In this document: one piece after another, positions 1 to 9,500 of the stretch
Position numbering within the stretch: the first letter of the stretch is position 1
How the letters are laid out: every line of letters begins with the position of its first letter
DNA from: Vibrio rotiferianus CAIM 577 = LMG 21460
GTDB taxonomy: Bacteria > Pseudomonadota > Gammaproteobacteria > Enterobacterales > Vibrionaceae
Assembly (NCBI RefSeq): GCF_002741985.1
Contig: NZ_APHW01000102.1
Coordinates: 34,302-98,301, forward strand
Length of the DNA: 64,000 bases
Direction of reading: 5' to 3'
Program-made: the position numbers and the translations under genes
Notes under the pieces: model-generated
What the model saw: only the letters and a program-made list of their open reading frames with translations
What the model was told of the DNA's origin: nothing
Databases searched by the model: none

Positions 1-1211
1 TAAGTGTAATTGCTGCTGCTGTTGCTGCAACTTTAGCTGCTGGTTCTGCTTTCGCGGTGGATTTTAATGGTTACATGCGTGCTGGAATTGGTATCAGCGG
101 AAACGGCAATGGTGATATGGCGATCAACAAAGCGGGTACTGGTCGTCTAGGCAACGAAAGTGATAACTACTACGAGTTTGGTTTTGCTGAAGACCTAAAA
201 ACAGGTGACCAAACTTGGCGCATTGAATCTATGATTGCTCAAGGCAACAATGGCGCAAATGGCTGGGAAGATGGCGATTTTAACGTTGCACAGTTTGCAG
301 TTAAAGCAAAAGGCTTAATTGCTTCAGACAAAGATGCAACGATGTGGGCTGGTAAAACTTATTACCAACGTAAAGATATTCATATCTCTGACTTCTACTT
401 CCTAAACACTTCTGGCACTGGTGGTGGTATTGAGAATCTATCTGTAGGTAATCAAAAACTATCTGTTGCTTTGATTCAAGATGGTGACCACGGCGAATCA
501 ACAGGATACATCTTTGATGCTCGTTTAGCCAACATTGGTCTTTGGGAGAACGCTTCTTTAGAGCTTGCTATGGCATATAACTTTGCAACTGAAAAAAATG
601 ATAAATCTGAGGTTGCAGATGATGGTGTACTTGCTTCTGCAATTCTTCACCAAGGCTTAGATAACGGTTTCAACCAAACAGTGTTCCAATTTGGTACAAA
701 TGGTTATGGTGTTCAAGCTGCAAACTTCTGGGGCGCTGGTGCATACTACGCTCGAGGAACTGAGGCGTTTAACGATGCATCTGGCTTCCGTTTGCTTAAC
801 TGGGGTGTTGTAAACTTGGCTGAAAACTGGGAAATGGGTCACCAATTAGCATACCTATCAGGTAGCGATATTGGTGGTGAAGATAACGGCTCTTACACAG
901 GTAAGAACTTTGATATCGATCAGTACTCAGTAGTTGTTCGCCCAATGTACAAGTGGAATGATACAATGCGTACAGTGTTTGAAGCTGGTTACAACGCTGG
1001 TGAGAAAATTTCTAATAGCGGCGTAGCAACAGAAGATTTCGGTAATGCAAAACTTACAGTTGCTCAAGCATGGGCAATGGGTGACAGCTGGTGGGCTCGT
1101 CCTGAACTACGTGTATATGGTACGTACTTCTTAGATACTGAAAATGATACAGCCTTTAATGGTGACGACAACGAGTTTGTATTTGGTATCCAAGCAGAAG
1201 CTTGGTGGTAA
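1..1211 (+). CDS. lamB: Maltoporin LamB, 5' end cut off by window edge
   Basis: Outer-membrane trimeric porin for maltose and maltodextrin diffusion. The frame is open from base 3 and the first codons encode the end of a signal peptide (alanine-rich, finishing A-F-A) before a mature start V-D-F-N-G-Y-M-R-A-G, typical of LamB. The GTG at 57 is the first mature codon, not the start; the true start lies upstream of the window. The mature part is about 385 residues with alternating aromatic-rich strands and ends in A-E-A-W-W, as outer-membrane barrels end in an aromatic residue. malM follows after a terminator hairpin, as in enteric mal operons. Confident family call; the translation start is not visible. 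Confidence 0.93.
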   Translation, partial: SVIAAAVAATLAAGSAFAVDFNGYMRAGIGISGNGNGDMAINKAGTGRLGNESDNYYEFGFAEDLKTGDQTWRIESMIAQGNNGANGWEDGDFNVAQFAVKAKGLIASDKDATMWAGKTYYQRKDIHISDFYFLNTSGTGGGIENLSVGNQKLSVALIQDGDHGESTGYIFDARLANIGLWENASLELAMAYNFATEKNDKSEVADDGVLASAILHQGLDNGFNQTVFQFGTNGYGVQAANFWGAGAYYARGTEAFNDASGFRLLNWGVVNLAENWEMGHQLAYLSGSDIGGEDNGSYTGKNFDIDQYSVVVRPMYKWNDTMRTVFEAGYNAGEKISNSGVATEDFGNAKLTVAQAWAMGDSWWARPELRVYGTYFLDTENDTAFNGDDNEFVFGIQAEAWW

Positions 1212-1244
1212 TCAAGTAATCTCTTAGTTATCTAGCTGTCCGAT

Positions 1245-1272
1245 AAATAGCCGATGTTAGTCGGCTATTTTT
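1245..1272 (+). terminator. Rho-independent terminator after lamB
   Basis: Inverted repeat AAATAGCCGA / TCGGCTATTT with a 6-base loop, followed by a run of T. It lies between lamB and malM, so malM is either reached by read-through or has its own promoter. Confidence 0.8.
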
Positions 1273-1365
1273 CTAAGGGCTTTCGAAAAGTTAGACGTTT
1301 TGGCGAAGTCACCCTAAGATGCTCCAATGGAAAAACCTTTAGAAAAATAACTAGAAGGAAAAAGT

Positions 1366-2196
1366 ATGTACTTCCGTGCCCTCATGTTAAGTGGATGTGT
1401 CGCACTTGCTGGCTGTCAGTCCACTGAAGTTATCGAGCAAGTTCAAGTTGCCCAAGCACAGCAAGTTGAGAAACTCTCTGAGCTTCAGTCGGTAAAAATG
1501 AAGCTTCCAAGCTCTGCTATTGTTGACATCACTTCTCAGAGCCAAGTGCTGAGATATAAGGATATCGACAGCCGTGTAGCGGTATTCGAACTGCCTGCAG
1601 ACCGCGGTGAGTTCGCTATTAAAATTACAAGTCTGATTGAAGATACAGCTTTTGTACCACGTGCCATTATCGTAGATAAAAACGGTAAAGAGATCGAAAG
1701 CTATGGTAAAGGGGAATTTGAGTACACAAAACCACGCCTTCACCTAGGTAACCGCTTAGTGGCTGAAAAAGACTTTTTCCCTCCCGTCGGTTTAGATTCT
1801 GTTTACTTGATTGTTTACACTGACCAAGCTGAGCTTGGAGGTTTTACAGATGTTATTCATCCAGCTCGATTAGACGCTGAAGCTCGAGGTAACTACTTAC
1901 CAGAAGTGAAAGATATCCCGGTTCCTAATAGTGATAAAGGGAAAATTGAAGTTTCATTGGATCGCGTAAGCTTCTTCTCGATCAACTCATCACAGACCAA
2001 ATCAACAGCGGCACCAGTAGCAGCAAAAAGTGTTGAAACGGTTCAACCTGAAACACAAAACTACTATCACAATGCAATAAAATCTGCAGTGAAAGCTGAT
2101 GATATCCCTAAAGCATTAAGTTTACTTGATGAAGCTAAAGCTTTGGGAATCAAAGGAGCACAAGAAGTATTTGTAAAAGCCGTGAATAATAAGTGA
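1366..2196 (+). CDS. malM: Maltose operon periplasmic protein MalM
   Basis: MalM-family protein, 276 residues, co-encoded with LamB in enteric bacteria; its precise biochemical role is not established. The N-terminus is a short hydrophobic signal with a lipobox-like L-A-G-C at about residues 14-17, so it is probably a lipoprotein here. The central part (about 45-200) has the MalM pattern (D-I-T-S-Q-S-Q, F-E-L-P-A, F-V-P-R-A, P-V-G-L-D-S-V-Y-L-I-V-Y-T) and is followed by a low-complexity alanine/threonine linker and a C-terminal helical piece. AAGGAAAAAGT precedes the ATG. It sits directly after lamB, supporting the assignment. Confidence 0.9.
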   Translation: MYFRALMLSGCVALAGCQSTEVIEQVQVAQAQQVEKLSELQSVKMKLPSSAIVDITSQSQVLRYKDIDSRVAVFELPADRGEFAIKITSLIEDTAFVPRAIIVDKNGKEIESYGKGEFEYTKPRLHLGNRLVAEKDFFPPVGLDSVYLIVYTDQAELGGFTDVIHPARLDAEARGNYLPEVKDIPVPNSDKGKIEVSLDRVSFFSINSSQTKSTAAPVAAKSVETVQPETQNYYHNAIKSAVKADDIPKALSLLDEAKALGIKGAQEVFVKAVNNK

Positions 2197-2204
2197 TTTA
2201 TATG

Positions 2205-2235
2205 AAAAAGCCGACAATAAAAAGTCGGCTTTTTA
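2205..2235 (+). terminator. Rho-independent terminator after malM
   Basis: Stem AAAAAGCCGAC / GTCGGCTTTTT with an 8-base A/T loop and T-rich tail, 9 bases after the malM stop. Confidence 0.85.
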
Positions 2236-2358
2236 TTGTACATTTAGTTATCCCTTTCACATATTTTATAAATTGCATTTAAAGTTGAAATTATTTAGAT
2301 CCATAATATATCTTGTTTAAATATATTAATTACTAGAGAATTAAAATAAGGATATAAC

Positions 2359-2877
2359 GTGAAGAAACTAATTATAAATACTGCATTCACTTTGGCTGCT
2401 GTTTCAATTTTATCTGCTTGTTCATCAACATCATCAGAAAATACACCTAATGATGAAGTAAATAATGTGGTTGCATTTACCAGCGATCAAATGGAGATGA
2501 TGACAAACTGTAATCTACCAGATTCTGTTGAAAATGGTCCTTTGTCGAAAGACATGTTTGTGGTTGGTAGTTTTCCAAATGCAGACTGGAAGCACGTAGC
2601 TGAACGTAAGCTAGCTTATAAAGGGCATAATATTTACCAAGTCGTAATTGATGAAGTGCCAGGAAAATATAAAATGCAGTATGCGGCTGAGCACTGGAAA
2701 CCTCAATTTACTGCAAAAGGTAAAAAGTTATTTGTTGGTCAACTCAATGAGTTAACTTATGGTGGCTATGGTACAGATACAAAAGTTGAAATTAAAGAAT
2801 CTGGAAAGTACTTATGGAGTTTAGAGTTTAAAGACAATGGTGCGCCATACTCTATAATGTTATCTAAGTGCCAATAA
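2359..2877 (+). CDS. Small lipoprotein resembling a stand-alone carbohydrate-binding module
   Basis: A 172-residue protein with a GTG start preceded by AAGGATATAAC. The signal peptide ends in a lipobox L-S-A-C (Cys at about 21), then a Ser/Thr/Asn linker. Residues about 65-170 form one beta-rich domain whose pattern (F-V-V-G-S-F-P-N-A-D-W, then N-I-Y-Q-V-V-I, P-G-K-Y-K-M-Q-Y-A and a W) parallels the two C-terminal modules of the pullulanase in this window (V-Y-V-K-G-T-M-N-G-W, M-Y-S-V-T-G-V, A-G-D-H-E-F-K-F-A). It lies between malM and a GH13 amylase lipoprotein and has its own terminator. Inference: an envelope-anchored alpha-glucan binding protein. The gene is real; the function rests on pattern similarity only. 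Confidence 0.75.
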   Translation: MKKLIINTAFTLAAVSILSACSSTSSENTPNDEVNNVVAFTSDQMEMMTNCNLPDSVENGPLSKDMFVVGSFPNADWKHVAERKLAYKGHNIYQVVIDEVPGKYKMQYAAEHWKPQFTAKGKKLFVGQLNELTYGGYGTDTKVEIKESGKYLWSLEFKDNGAPYSIMLSKCQ

Positions 2878-2916
2878 TATTCCATTTAGTTATTTAAAAG
2901 TTATTCTTTATTTATT

Positions 2917-2955
2917 AACCCCTGCATGGAATACGTGCAGGGGTTTATTTTATTT
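2917..2955 (+). terminator. Terminator after the CBM-like lipoprotein
   Basis: Perfect 10-bp stem AACCCCTGCA / TGCAGGGGTT with a 9-base loop and a TATTTTATTTT tail. An ATG inside its loop (2926) opens the amylase frame but cannot be the real start, which supports the start at 2968. Confidence 0.85.
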
Positions 2956-2967
2956 TGGGAGAGTTTT

Positions 2968-4590
2968 ATGAATAATATCCGCTATAAGGCATCGTTATAT
3001 AAAACGTTGTTGGCATTAAGTGTGGTTGGAGCACTATCAGCTTGCAATTCTTCCGGTGGAGATGATAACAATAATAATCCATTGCCTGATATGAGCTATG
3101 CCTGTCAAACGAGCATCAAGGAACAAAGTAATCAACTTCGTATGTATCAGATCATGGTTGAAAGCTTTGTTGATGGAGACTTGAGTATTGGTCACGGCAC
3201 AGGTTATGGGACCAGCCATCACAATGGCGACTTGCAAGGTATTATTGATTCACTCGACTATATACAAGACTTAGGCATAAACGCGATTTGGCTAACACCA
3301 ATTTTTGAGTCTGAAGCCATTGATGGTCAAGATCATTGGGCGGATCGTTTGGATGCTACAGGATATTTCGCGACAGACTATTTCAAAATTGATCCCCGTT
3401 TTGGCGATTTGGAAACCGCGCGAACGTTAGTTAATGAAGCTCACAAGCGTGGCTTGTATGTCTTCTTTGATGGTGTGTTTGGTCACCATAAAAATGGGTT
3501 AATCAAACCATCGCCATCGGGTTTACTACCTTCAGGTGCGAGCAACCCAGTCGATTACCCTGCAAGCTTAGATTTTTATAAAGAAGTTGCTACCTATTGG
3601 GTGAAAGAGCTGAAAATTGATGGTTGGCGTTTGGATCAAGCGTATCAAGTACCAACAGATGCTTGGACGAAAATTCGTAAAGCAGTGGATGAAGCCTCAC
3701 AAAATGTCACTTATACCAATGCTGATGGCAAACAAGTGAACCCATTAGGCTACATGGTGGCAGAAGTCTGGAAGGGCGAGTCTGATATTGCGAGTGAGAC
3801 GTACGGTTCTGCCGATGACCCCGCATTATGCTCAGCGTTTGACTTCCCAATGCGCTATCGTATCTTGGAAACACTTGCAGTGAACGAGAGTGGTGTTGGT
3901 GGGCGAGGTGTTGATTGGCTAGACAATGGCTATCAAACCCACAATCAGTACCCAGCTCATGCTCAGCCAAACTTGATGATTGGTAATCACGATTTAGTTC
4001 GCTTTGGTGATTTGTTGCAACGAGGCGGCTTGGCTGATGTGAATGATGCGGAATACTGGCTACGCCATAAAGCAGCTTTTGCTTTCCAAGCCGCTTATAC
4101 CGGGCCAATCACTCTTTACTACGGTGATGAAATTGGTGACCAAGTTGATGGCTTTGCCGCAAAAGAAGACAACAATACCTGTGCTATTAGAGGTGTGTGT
4201 GATGACCATGTTGCTCGCAGCAGCGCAAAGATTGAAGGAATAACGGCAACCTTAGACGCTAATCAAGTTGATTTGAAAAACTACGTGAAGTCATTGATGA
4301 ATAAGCGTGCTGCTCACCCTGCTTTATACCAAGGCTCTCGTACTAACTTGGTCGCAAGCAATGGCAGTTATGTGGATTTGAAAAAGTCTGGTGATGACCA
4401 AGTATTGTTTGCACTCAATACGCTTGAGAGCGCGCGCAATATTGTGCTAACAGAATCACAAGTCGGCAGCAATCAAGCGCTGATAGATTTAATGACAAAC
4501 CAACAAATCACACCAAGCAATGGGCAATACCTGATCCCAATGTCTTCTTTACAGGGACGCTTCTTCAAGGTGATGCCAAGCGCTAAATAA
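2968..4590 (+). CDS. GH13 alpha-amylase family lipoprotein
   Basis: Secreted glycoside hydrolase of the GH13 clan, 540 residues, hydrolysing alpha-1,4-glucans. The ATG at 2968 has TTGGGAGAG upstream and gives a lipoprotein signal with L-S-A-C (Cys about 26) and a G/D/N-rich linker. The (beta/alpha)8 barrel follows: A-I-W-L-T-P near 100, the nucleophile D223 in D-G-W-R-L-D-Q, acid/base E266 in V-A-E-V-W, and the transition-state D342 in G-N-H-D, so the catalytic triad is complete. A C-terminal beta domain ends the protein. The usual region-I N-H motif is replaced by G-H-H. Exact specificity (amylase versus other alpha-glucanase) cannot be set from sequence. It follows the CBM-like lipoprotein and has its own terminator. 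Confidence 0.9.
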   Translation: MNNIRYKASLYKTLLALSVVGALSACNSSGGDDNNNNPLPDMSYACQTSIKEQSNQLRMYQIMVESFVDGDLSIGHGTGYGTSHHNGDLQGIIDSLDYIQDLGINAIWLTPIFESEAIDGQDHWADRLDATGYFATDYFKIDPRFGDLETARTLVNEAHKRGLYVFFDGVFGHHKNGLIKPSPSGLLPSGASNPVDYPASLDFYKEVATYWVKELKIDGWRLDQAYQVPTDAWTKIRKAVDEASQNVTYTNADGKQVNPLGYMVAEVWKGESDIASETYGSADDPALCSAFDFPMRYRILETLAVNESGVGGRGVDWLDNGYQTHNQYPAHAQPNLMIGNHDLVRFGDLLQRGGLADVNDAEYWLRHKAAFAFQAAYTGPITLYYGDEIGDQVDGFAAKEDNNTCAIRGVCDDHVARSSAKIEGITATLDANQVDLKNYVKSLMNKRAAHPALYQGSRTNLVASNGSYVDLKKSGDDQVLFALNTLESARNIVLTESQVGSNQALIDLMTNQQITPSNGQYLIPMSSLQGRFFKVMPSAK

Positions 4591-4607
4591 AATCAACTTC
4601 TCGATCC

Positions 4608-4657
4608 AAAGCCAAGTGCAGCTGCTGACCCCCATAGGCACTCACTTGGCTTTTTTA
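4608..4657 (+). terminator. Terminator after GH13 amylase
   Basis: Stem AAAGCCAAGTG / CACTTGGCTTTTTT with a long (~24 base) loop, then T residues. Confidence 0.7.
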
Positions 4658-4852
4658 CTCCGTTATCCTTCTGTTTTATATCGAACAATTGTTGTTATCT
4701 TTCGTCATAAACAGTACGCAGTTTGTGAGATGTTCTGCACGAGAATGAGAATATTCACATTCATGCAACGTAAAATTGTGATTTGACGCTTATTTATACG
4801 TAACCATTATGTTTATCTTTTCGTGGATTTATATAACTAATGGAAAATTATA

Positions 4853-6472
4853 ATGAAATCCATAGCGAAACCCCTCTTTATTCTACCTTTGCTTTGCTCT
4901 CCATTTGCCTACAGTGATGTCATTAACGGTGACTTCGAACAGTGGAGTGGCAATACGCCAACCCAGTGGACGGTGATTGATTCTGGTATTGCAGTATCTC
5001 CTACCAGTAATCAAGTTCAGTCTGGTGGTTTAGCCGCACAAGTGGTCGTGAATACGGGGACACAAAGTAACACCGATTTTTTGCAAACCATTAATGTGGA
5101 GCAAGGAAAAACTTACCCATTTTCAGTTTCTGTTTATCACACTGAAGGTAATGTTAAAGCGCGTCTGATCGTCGATGGATACCATGGTTACACGAACCCC
5201 AACCAAACTAATCAATGGCAGCAGTTAACACACAGTTATACCGCATCATCAAATAAAACCATTAATGTCGGTCTAAGGTTCTATGATGAATCGGGCTTTG
5301 ATGGCTCAGAAGTGGTGTTCATTGATAACTTTCTACCGAACCAAGATAGCGGTGGTACTCAGCCTCCAGTTGAAAGTTGCAACGACAATGAAATCCTATT
5401 GACTTTAACGACTGACAGTTATGGCTCAGAGACTAGCTGGGAACTGAAGGACAACCAATCAAAAGTACTGTTCTTTGGTCAAGGTTTCGATTCCTCTAAA
5501 ACCTATGAAAAAACCATGTGCCTAGCGGATGGCGATTATCAATTTACCATCAATGATAGCTATGGTGATGGTATTTGCTGTAGTAGCGGTAACGGCTCAT
5601 ACGTCTTGATGTTAGGTCAAGAAACGCTAGCATCAGGTGGTGAGTTTACTCAATCGCAAACCACCAATTTCACCCTTGGTGAGACAACCAAGCCACCCGT
5701 GGTTGGGGAATATTACAAAGCGGCAGAGGGCAAAACTGGCTTTGCATTGAAAACAGCACTGTTCAATATCATCAATAACCACACGGGGCGAGGTTACTCG
5801 GCGATTTGGACCTTGGTGAAAGATGCGGATCTGGATAACTATTATGAAAAAGATGGTTCGATTCTTGATATGTATTCGGAAAAGCCGCTAGGCAATGACA
5901 CGGTTAGTTTCACTAAAGTCACAGACCAATGTGGTCAATACAGTAAAGAGGGAGATTGCTACAACCGAGAACACTCATTCCCGAAAAGCTGGTTTGGTGG
6001 CAAGGTAGAGCCGATGAACTCTGATGGCCACCACCTGTTTGCAACGGATGGCTACGTTAATGCGAAGCGTAGTAATTGGCCATTTGGTGAGGTTGGTAGC
6101 AGCACTTACATTTCTAGTAATGGCTCAAAATTAGGTTCGGCGAGCGCGTCTTTGGGTTACTCAGGTACAGTATTTGAGCCGATAGACGAATTTAAAGGAG
6201 ACTTTGCGCGTGCGTATTTCTACATGGCAACACGCTATGAAAACGTTATTGGTAACTGGGAGGCGAACTCCAGTAGCTCTGATGCGGTTCTCAATGGTAA
6301 CAGCACGACAGTATTTGAACCGTGGATGCTAAGCATGCTTAAGCGTTGGCATAAGAATGATCCTGTTAGCGCAAAAGAACTGAGTCGTAACCAACAAGTA
6401 TTTGAGTTTCAAGGAAACCGCAATCCGTTTATCGATCACCCTGAGTTTGTTGAAATGATTTGGGGCAATTAA
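4853..6472 (+). CDS. Modular extracellular nuclease, endonuclease I domain
   Basis: Secreted DNase, 539 residues. The signal peptide (1-21, ending F-A-Y-S) is followed by a lectin-like beta-sandwich resembling CBM4/9 modules (about 22-160, N-G-D-F-E-Q-W-S-G), a linker with Q-P-P, a Cys-containing domain with the signature D-S-Y-G-D-G-I-C-C (about 175-275), and a C-terminal endonuclease I (His-metal) domain (about 290-539) with the hallmark N-R-E-H-S-F-P-K-S-W around H374. The family cuts DNA with a divalent metal and commonly serves extracellular DNA scavenging or escape from DNA nets. The small Vibrio Dns nuclease has only the last domain, so the two front modules are extra. Own start (TAATGGAAAATTATAATG) and terminator. 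Confidence 0.88.
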   Translation: MKSIAKPLFILPLLCSPFAYSDVINGDFEQWSGNTPTQWTVIDSGIAVSPTSNQVQSGGLAAQVVVNTGTQSNTDFLQTINVEQGKTYPFSVSVYHTEGNVKARLIVDGYHGYTNPNQTNQWQQLTHSYTASSNKTINVGLRFYDESGFDGSEVVFIDNFLPNQDSGGTQPPVESCNDNEILLTLTTDSYGSETSWELKDNQSKVLFFGQGFDSSKTYEKTMCLADGDYQFTINDSYGDGICCSSGNGSYVLMLGQETLASGGEFTQSQTTNFTLGETTKPPVVGEYYKAAEGKTGFALKTALFNIINNHTGRGYSAIWTLVKDADLDNYYEKDGSILDMYSEKPLGNDTVSFTKVTDQCGQYSKEGDCYNREHSFPKSWFGGKVEPMNSDGHHLFATDGYVNAKRSNWPFGEVGSSTYISSNGSKLGSASASLGYSGTVFEPIDEFKGDFARAYFYMATRYENVIGNWEANSSSSDAVLNGNSTTVFEPWMLSMLKRWHKNDPVSAKELSRNQQVFEFQGNRNPFIDHPEFVEMIWGN

Positions 6473-6493
6473 CCCTCAACCATTAAGAACACG

Positions 6494-6535
6494 AAAGCCG
6501 CTTAAGTTAAACAGATTAACTTGGCGGCTTTTTTA
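6494..6535 (+). terminator. Terminator after nuclease gene
   Basis: Stem AAAGCCGC(tt)AAGTTAA / TTAACTT(g)GCGGCTTTTTT, 9-21 bases after the stop. Confidence 0.85.
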
Positions 6536-6541
6536 GAGAAC

Positions 6542-6567
6542 AAAAAAGGGGAGGTATTAACCTCCCC
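6542..6567 (-). terminator. Terminator after pullulanase gene
   Basis: On the minus strand GGGGAGG / CCTCCCC with loop TTAATA and a run of six T. It faces the nuclease terminator, insulating the convergent genes. Confidence 0.85.
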
Positions 6568-6595
6568 AAACTAGCACATGATTGCGCCTACTGTA

Positions 6596-9500
6596 TTAGT
6601 TCTTCGTTACAGTTACGATTGGAGCTGCTTTGTCTGCTGCATTGAAGTGGAAGTTGTAGCTTCCATCTTCAGGTAGCGTGATGCTGATGTTACCGCTCGC
6701 ACTACCCGCTTCCATTGTTAGAGGTGTACCAAACTCAATCGCCCCTTGGCCGCCGAAGTTCGTTTCTGCCGCCCAGTCAGAGCTTGCAATCTTCATGTCG
6801 AACTTACCTGCAGTTAGAGTGATATCTAGAGAGTAAACATCATTTGCAACGTAGCTAAACTTGGCTGTTTCAACTGCTGCCCAGCTAGCGTCTGTAACAT
6901 CACCGCGAAGGTAAAGCGCAGTTTCACCAAATGTTGGTGCATCAGCAGACTTGGTTACTGATACAACAGGCTTTTCAACACTTTGATCTTGAACGTGTAG
7001 AGCGTTCAGGGTGAAGCTGTATTTACCTGTTTCTGCAACAGACAACTTACAGTTGCCTTCTGTACCTAGGTTCAATGAGCCACTTGCTTGATCTGCAGCG
7101 TCACAGCCAATGTTTGGATTTGACCAACCTGCGTCAGCAAACTTAAACTCGTGATCACCTGCTTCTAGTACACCCGTTACTGAGTACATACCGTTACCGA
7201 TAAAGGTCATTGCCCAGTCACTGTTATCAGACCAACCGTTCATTGTACCTTTAACGTAAACCGCAGTTTCTCCATAAGGAGGAATGCTTGATACGTCTTT
7301 GTTGTCAGTATTTACTGGTAGGCCAGCACCTTGCGCACCAGCTTGTGGTTGAACAAATACAGCTGTGGTTAGTGCTGGTACTGTGAATGTCTCACCAGAG
7401 AAGCTCGCGCTTTTCACGATGTCATCTGCCGAGTTTTTCTGAACTTCATGCAGTTCGAAGCCCGCAGCGCCTTTAACAGTGAAGGATTGAGCTGTAGATG
7501 TCGAGTTAACTACCGCTACGATTGCATCGTAGTTAGGATCCAAATCTGCACCAGCAGATGTGCCGTCATCAATCGACATAACGATTAGACCTTCAACTTG
7601 GTTGTCACCAACATTGCGGAAGTCTACACGGTTCATCACGTCTTGAGCGGTATCTAAGCGGAACAGTTCGCTTGTACTACGGATTTTCAGTAGTTCTAGG
7701 AATTGTTGCTTAGTTAGCTCGATATCGTCAGCGTTTGGCTTCGCAGCGCTGTCAGCAACAATAGTTTTGATCAACTCCCAGTTTGCGCCGTCTTTGTCTT
7801 CACGAGGTAGACCAACGTTCCAGTTGTTATCGCTTCCGTCGAAGAAAACACGGTTGAACCAATCACCAGAATCGTAAGAGTCGCGCTGCATTGATTTAGA
7901 ACGAAGCAACTCAGAACCCATGTGGATGAAAGGAATACCTTGTCCTAACATCACTGTAGATAGCGATACAGACTGCATACGAGCTCGCTCAGCAGAGCTT
8001 GTACCTGTTGCGATTTTATAAGCGTTGTTGTCCCATAGGGTTTGGTTATCATGCTTAGAAACGTATGAGATATTCTCAGAAGGCATCTTAGTGTAGCCCG
8101 CAGGAGCACCATTGTAGTCTACGTTTTTACCAAGTTTTGTTTCGCCTTTGTAATCTAGAAGTACGTATTCTGCTAGGTTACCAGCCATGCCGAGACGAAC
8201 GAGATCTTGGTTATGTAGACGGCCATTAACAGCATCTGCGTCAGTCTTAGTTTCTTCGTTTGGATAAGCTGCGTTACCAAAGCCTTGGTTGAAACGAAGA
8301 GGGTGTTTGCCTTCCGAATCTACACCACCATCAAATGGGCTGCCACCGCGAACCGCGTCGCGTAGACGGTCAGAGAATGTACCAATCTCAGTGCCTGCCA
8401 TGTTGATTTGGGTTGCTTGGTCGAAGCGTGCGTTGTTTGCAACTTCACCAAAGTCCCAACCTTCACCGTAGAATAGGGTGTTAGGATCGATTTCACGAAC
8501 TTTCTTCAGTGCATAAACCATCACATCTTTTGGCTGGTGGCCCATTAAGTCGAATCGGAACCCGTCAACCTTGTAGTCGTCTGCCCAAATCAATAATGAG
8601 TCAACCATCAGTTTACCCATCATCAAGTTCTCAGTTGCTGTGTTGTCACAACAAGTAGAGTTTTCAACACCACCAGTGTTTACGTTTAGGCGGTGGTAGT
8701 ATCCAGGGACGATCTTATCGAGTACAGACTTATCATTTACGCCAGATGCATTAGTGTGGTTGTAAACCACGTCCATGATAAGTTTTAGATCCATTTTGTG
8801 TGTAGCTTGAACCATTTCACGGAACTCAAGAATACGCTTAGAACCGTTTGGATCGGTTGCGTAACTGCCTTCAGGCACAGTGTAGTGGAATGGGTCGTAG
8901 CCCCAGTTGAAGCTATCGAACATGCGTAGATCGTTCATCAGAGCTTGTGCTGCGCCTGTCGAAGGATCGTAGCTGTTAAGCAGATCTTCGATCACTTTGC
9001 CGTTGTCTTCTGTACCACAAACAGCCGCTTCCGGTTTCACACCACAGAGTTTTCCTACCGTATCTGTAATATCAACACGGTTTTCTGCATTTTCATCTAC
9101 GGTTGCGATGTCAAAAGCAGGAAGGATATGCAGCGTAGTTAGACCTGCGTCTTTTAGTGCTTGAAGGTGAGATACTGATTCACGATCTGCTTCTGTTAAG
9201 GCTAGGTATTTGCCGTTCAGGCTTGCTGTACCTTTACTATCATTGAAGCTGAAATCGCGCAGGTGTGATTCGTACAGTACGTGGTCTTCGTCTTTCTTCA
9301 CAGTTGGGCGATCATAGTTATCCCAACCTGCAGGTTTTAGGCTAGAGTCATCGAGATCAACAACTTGAGAGTACAAAGAGTTTTCAGATAAGCTCAAAGA
9401 GTAAGGGTCTGTTACTAGGCGAGTTTCAATTTTACCTGTTGTTGGGTGGTAGACCTTCACTTGGTAGCGGTAGTATTGATTTACTACATTGCTTTGTGCC

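Noticed and set aside
2926..2967. Upstream ATG for the GH13 amylase
   Set aside because: It falls inside a strong terminator hairpin, and the internal ATG at 2968 has a ribosome site and gives a proper signal peptide.
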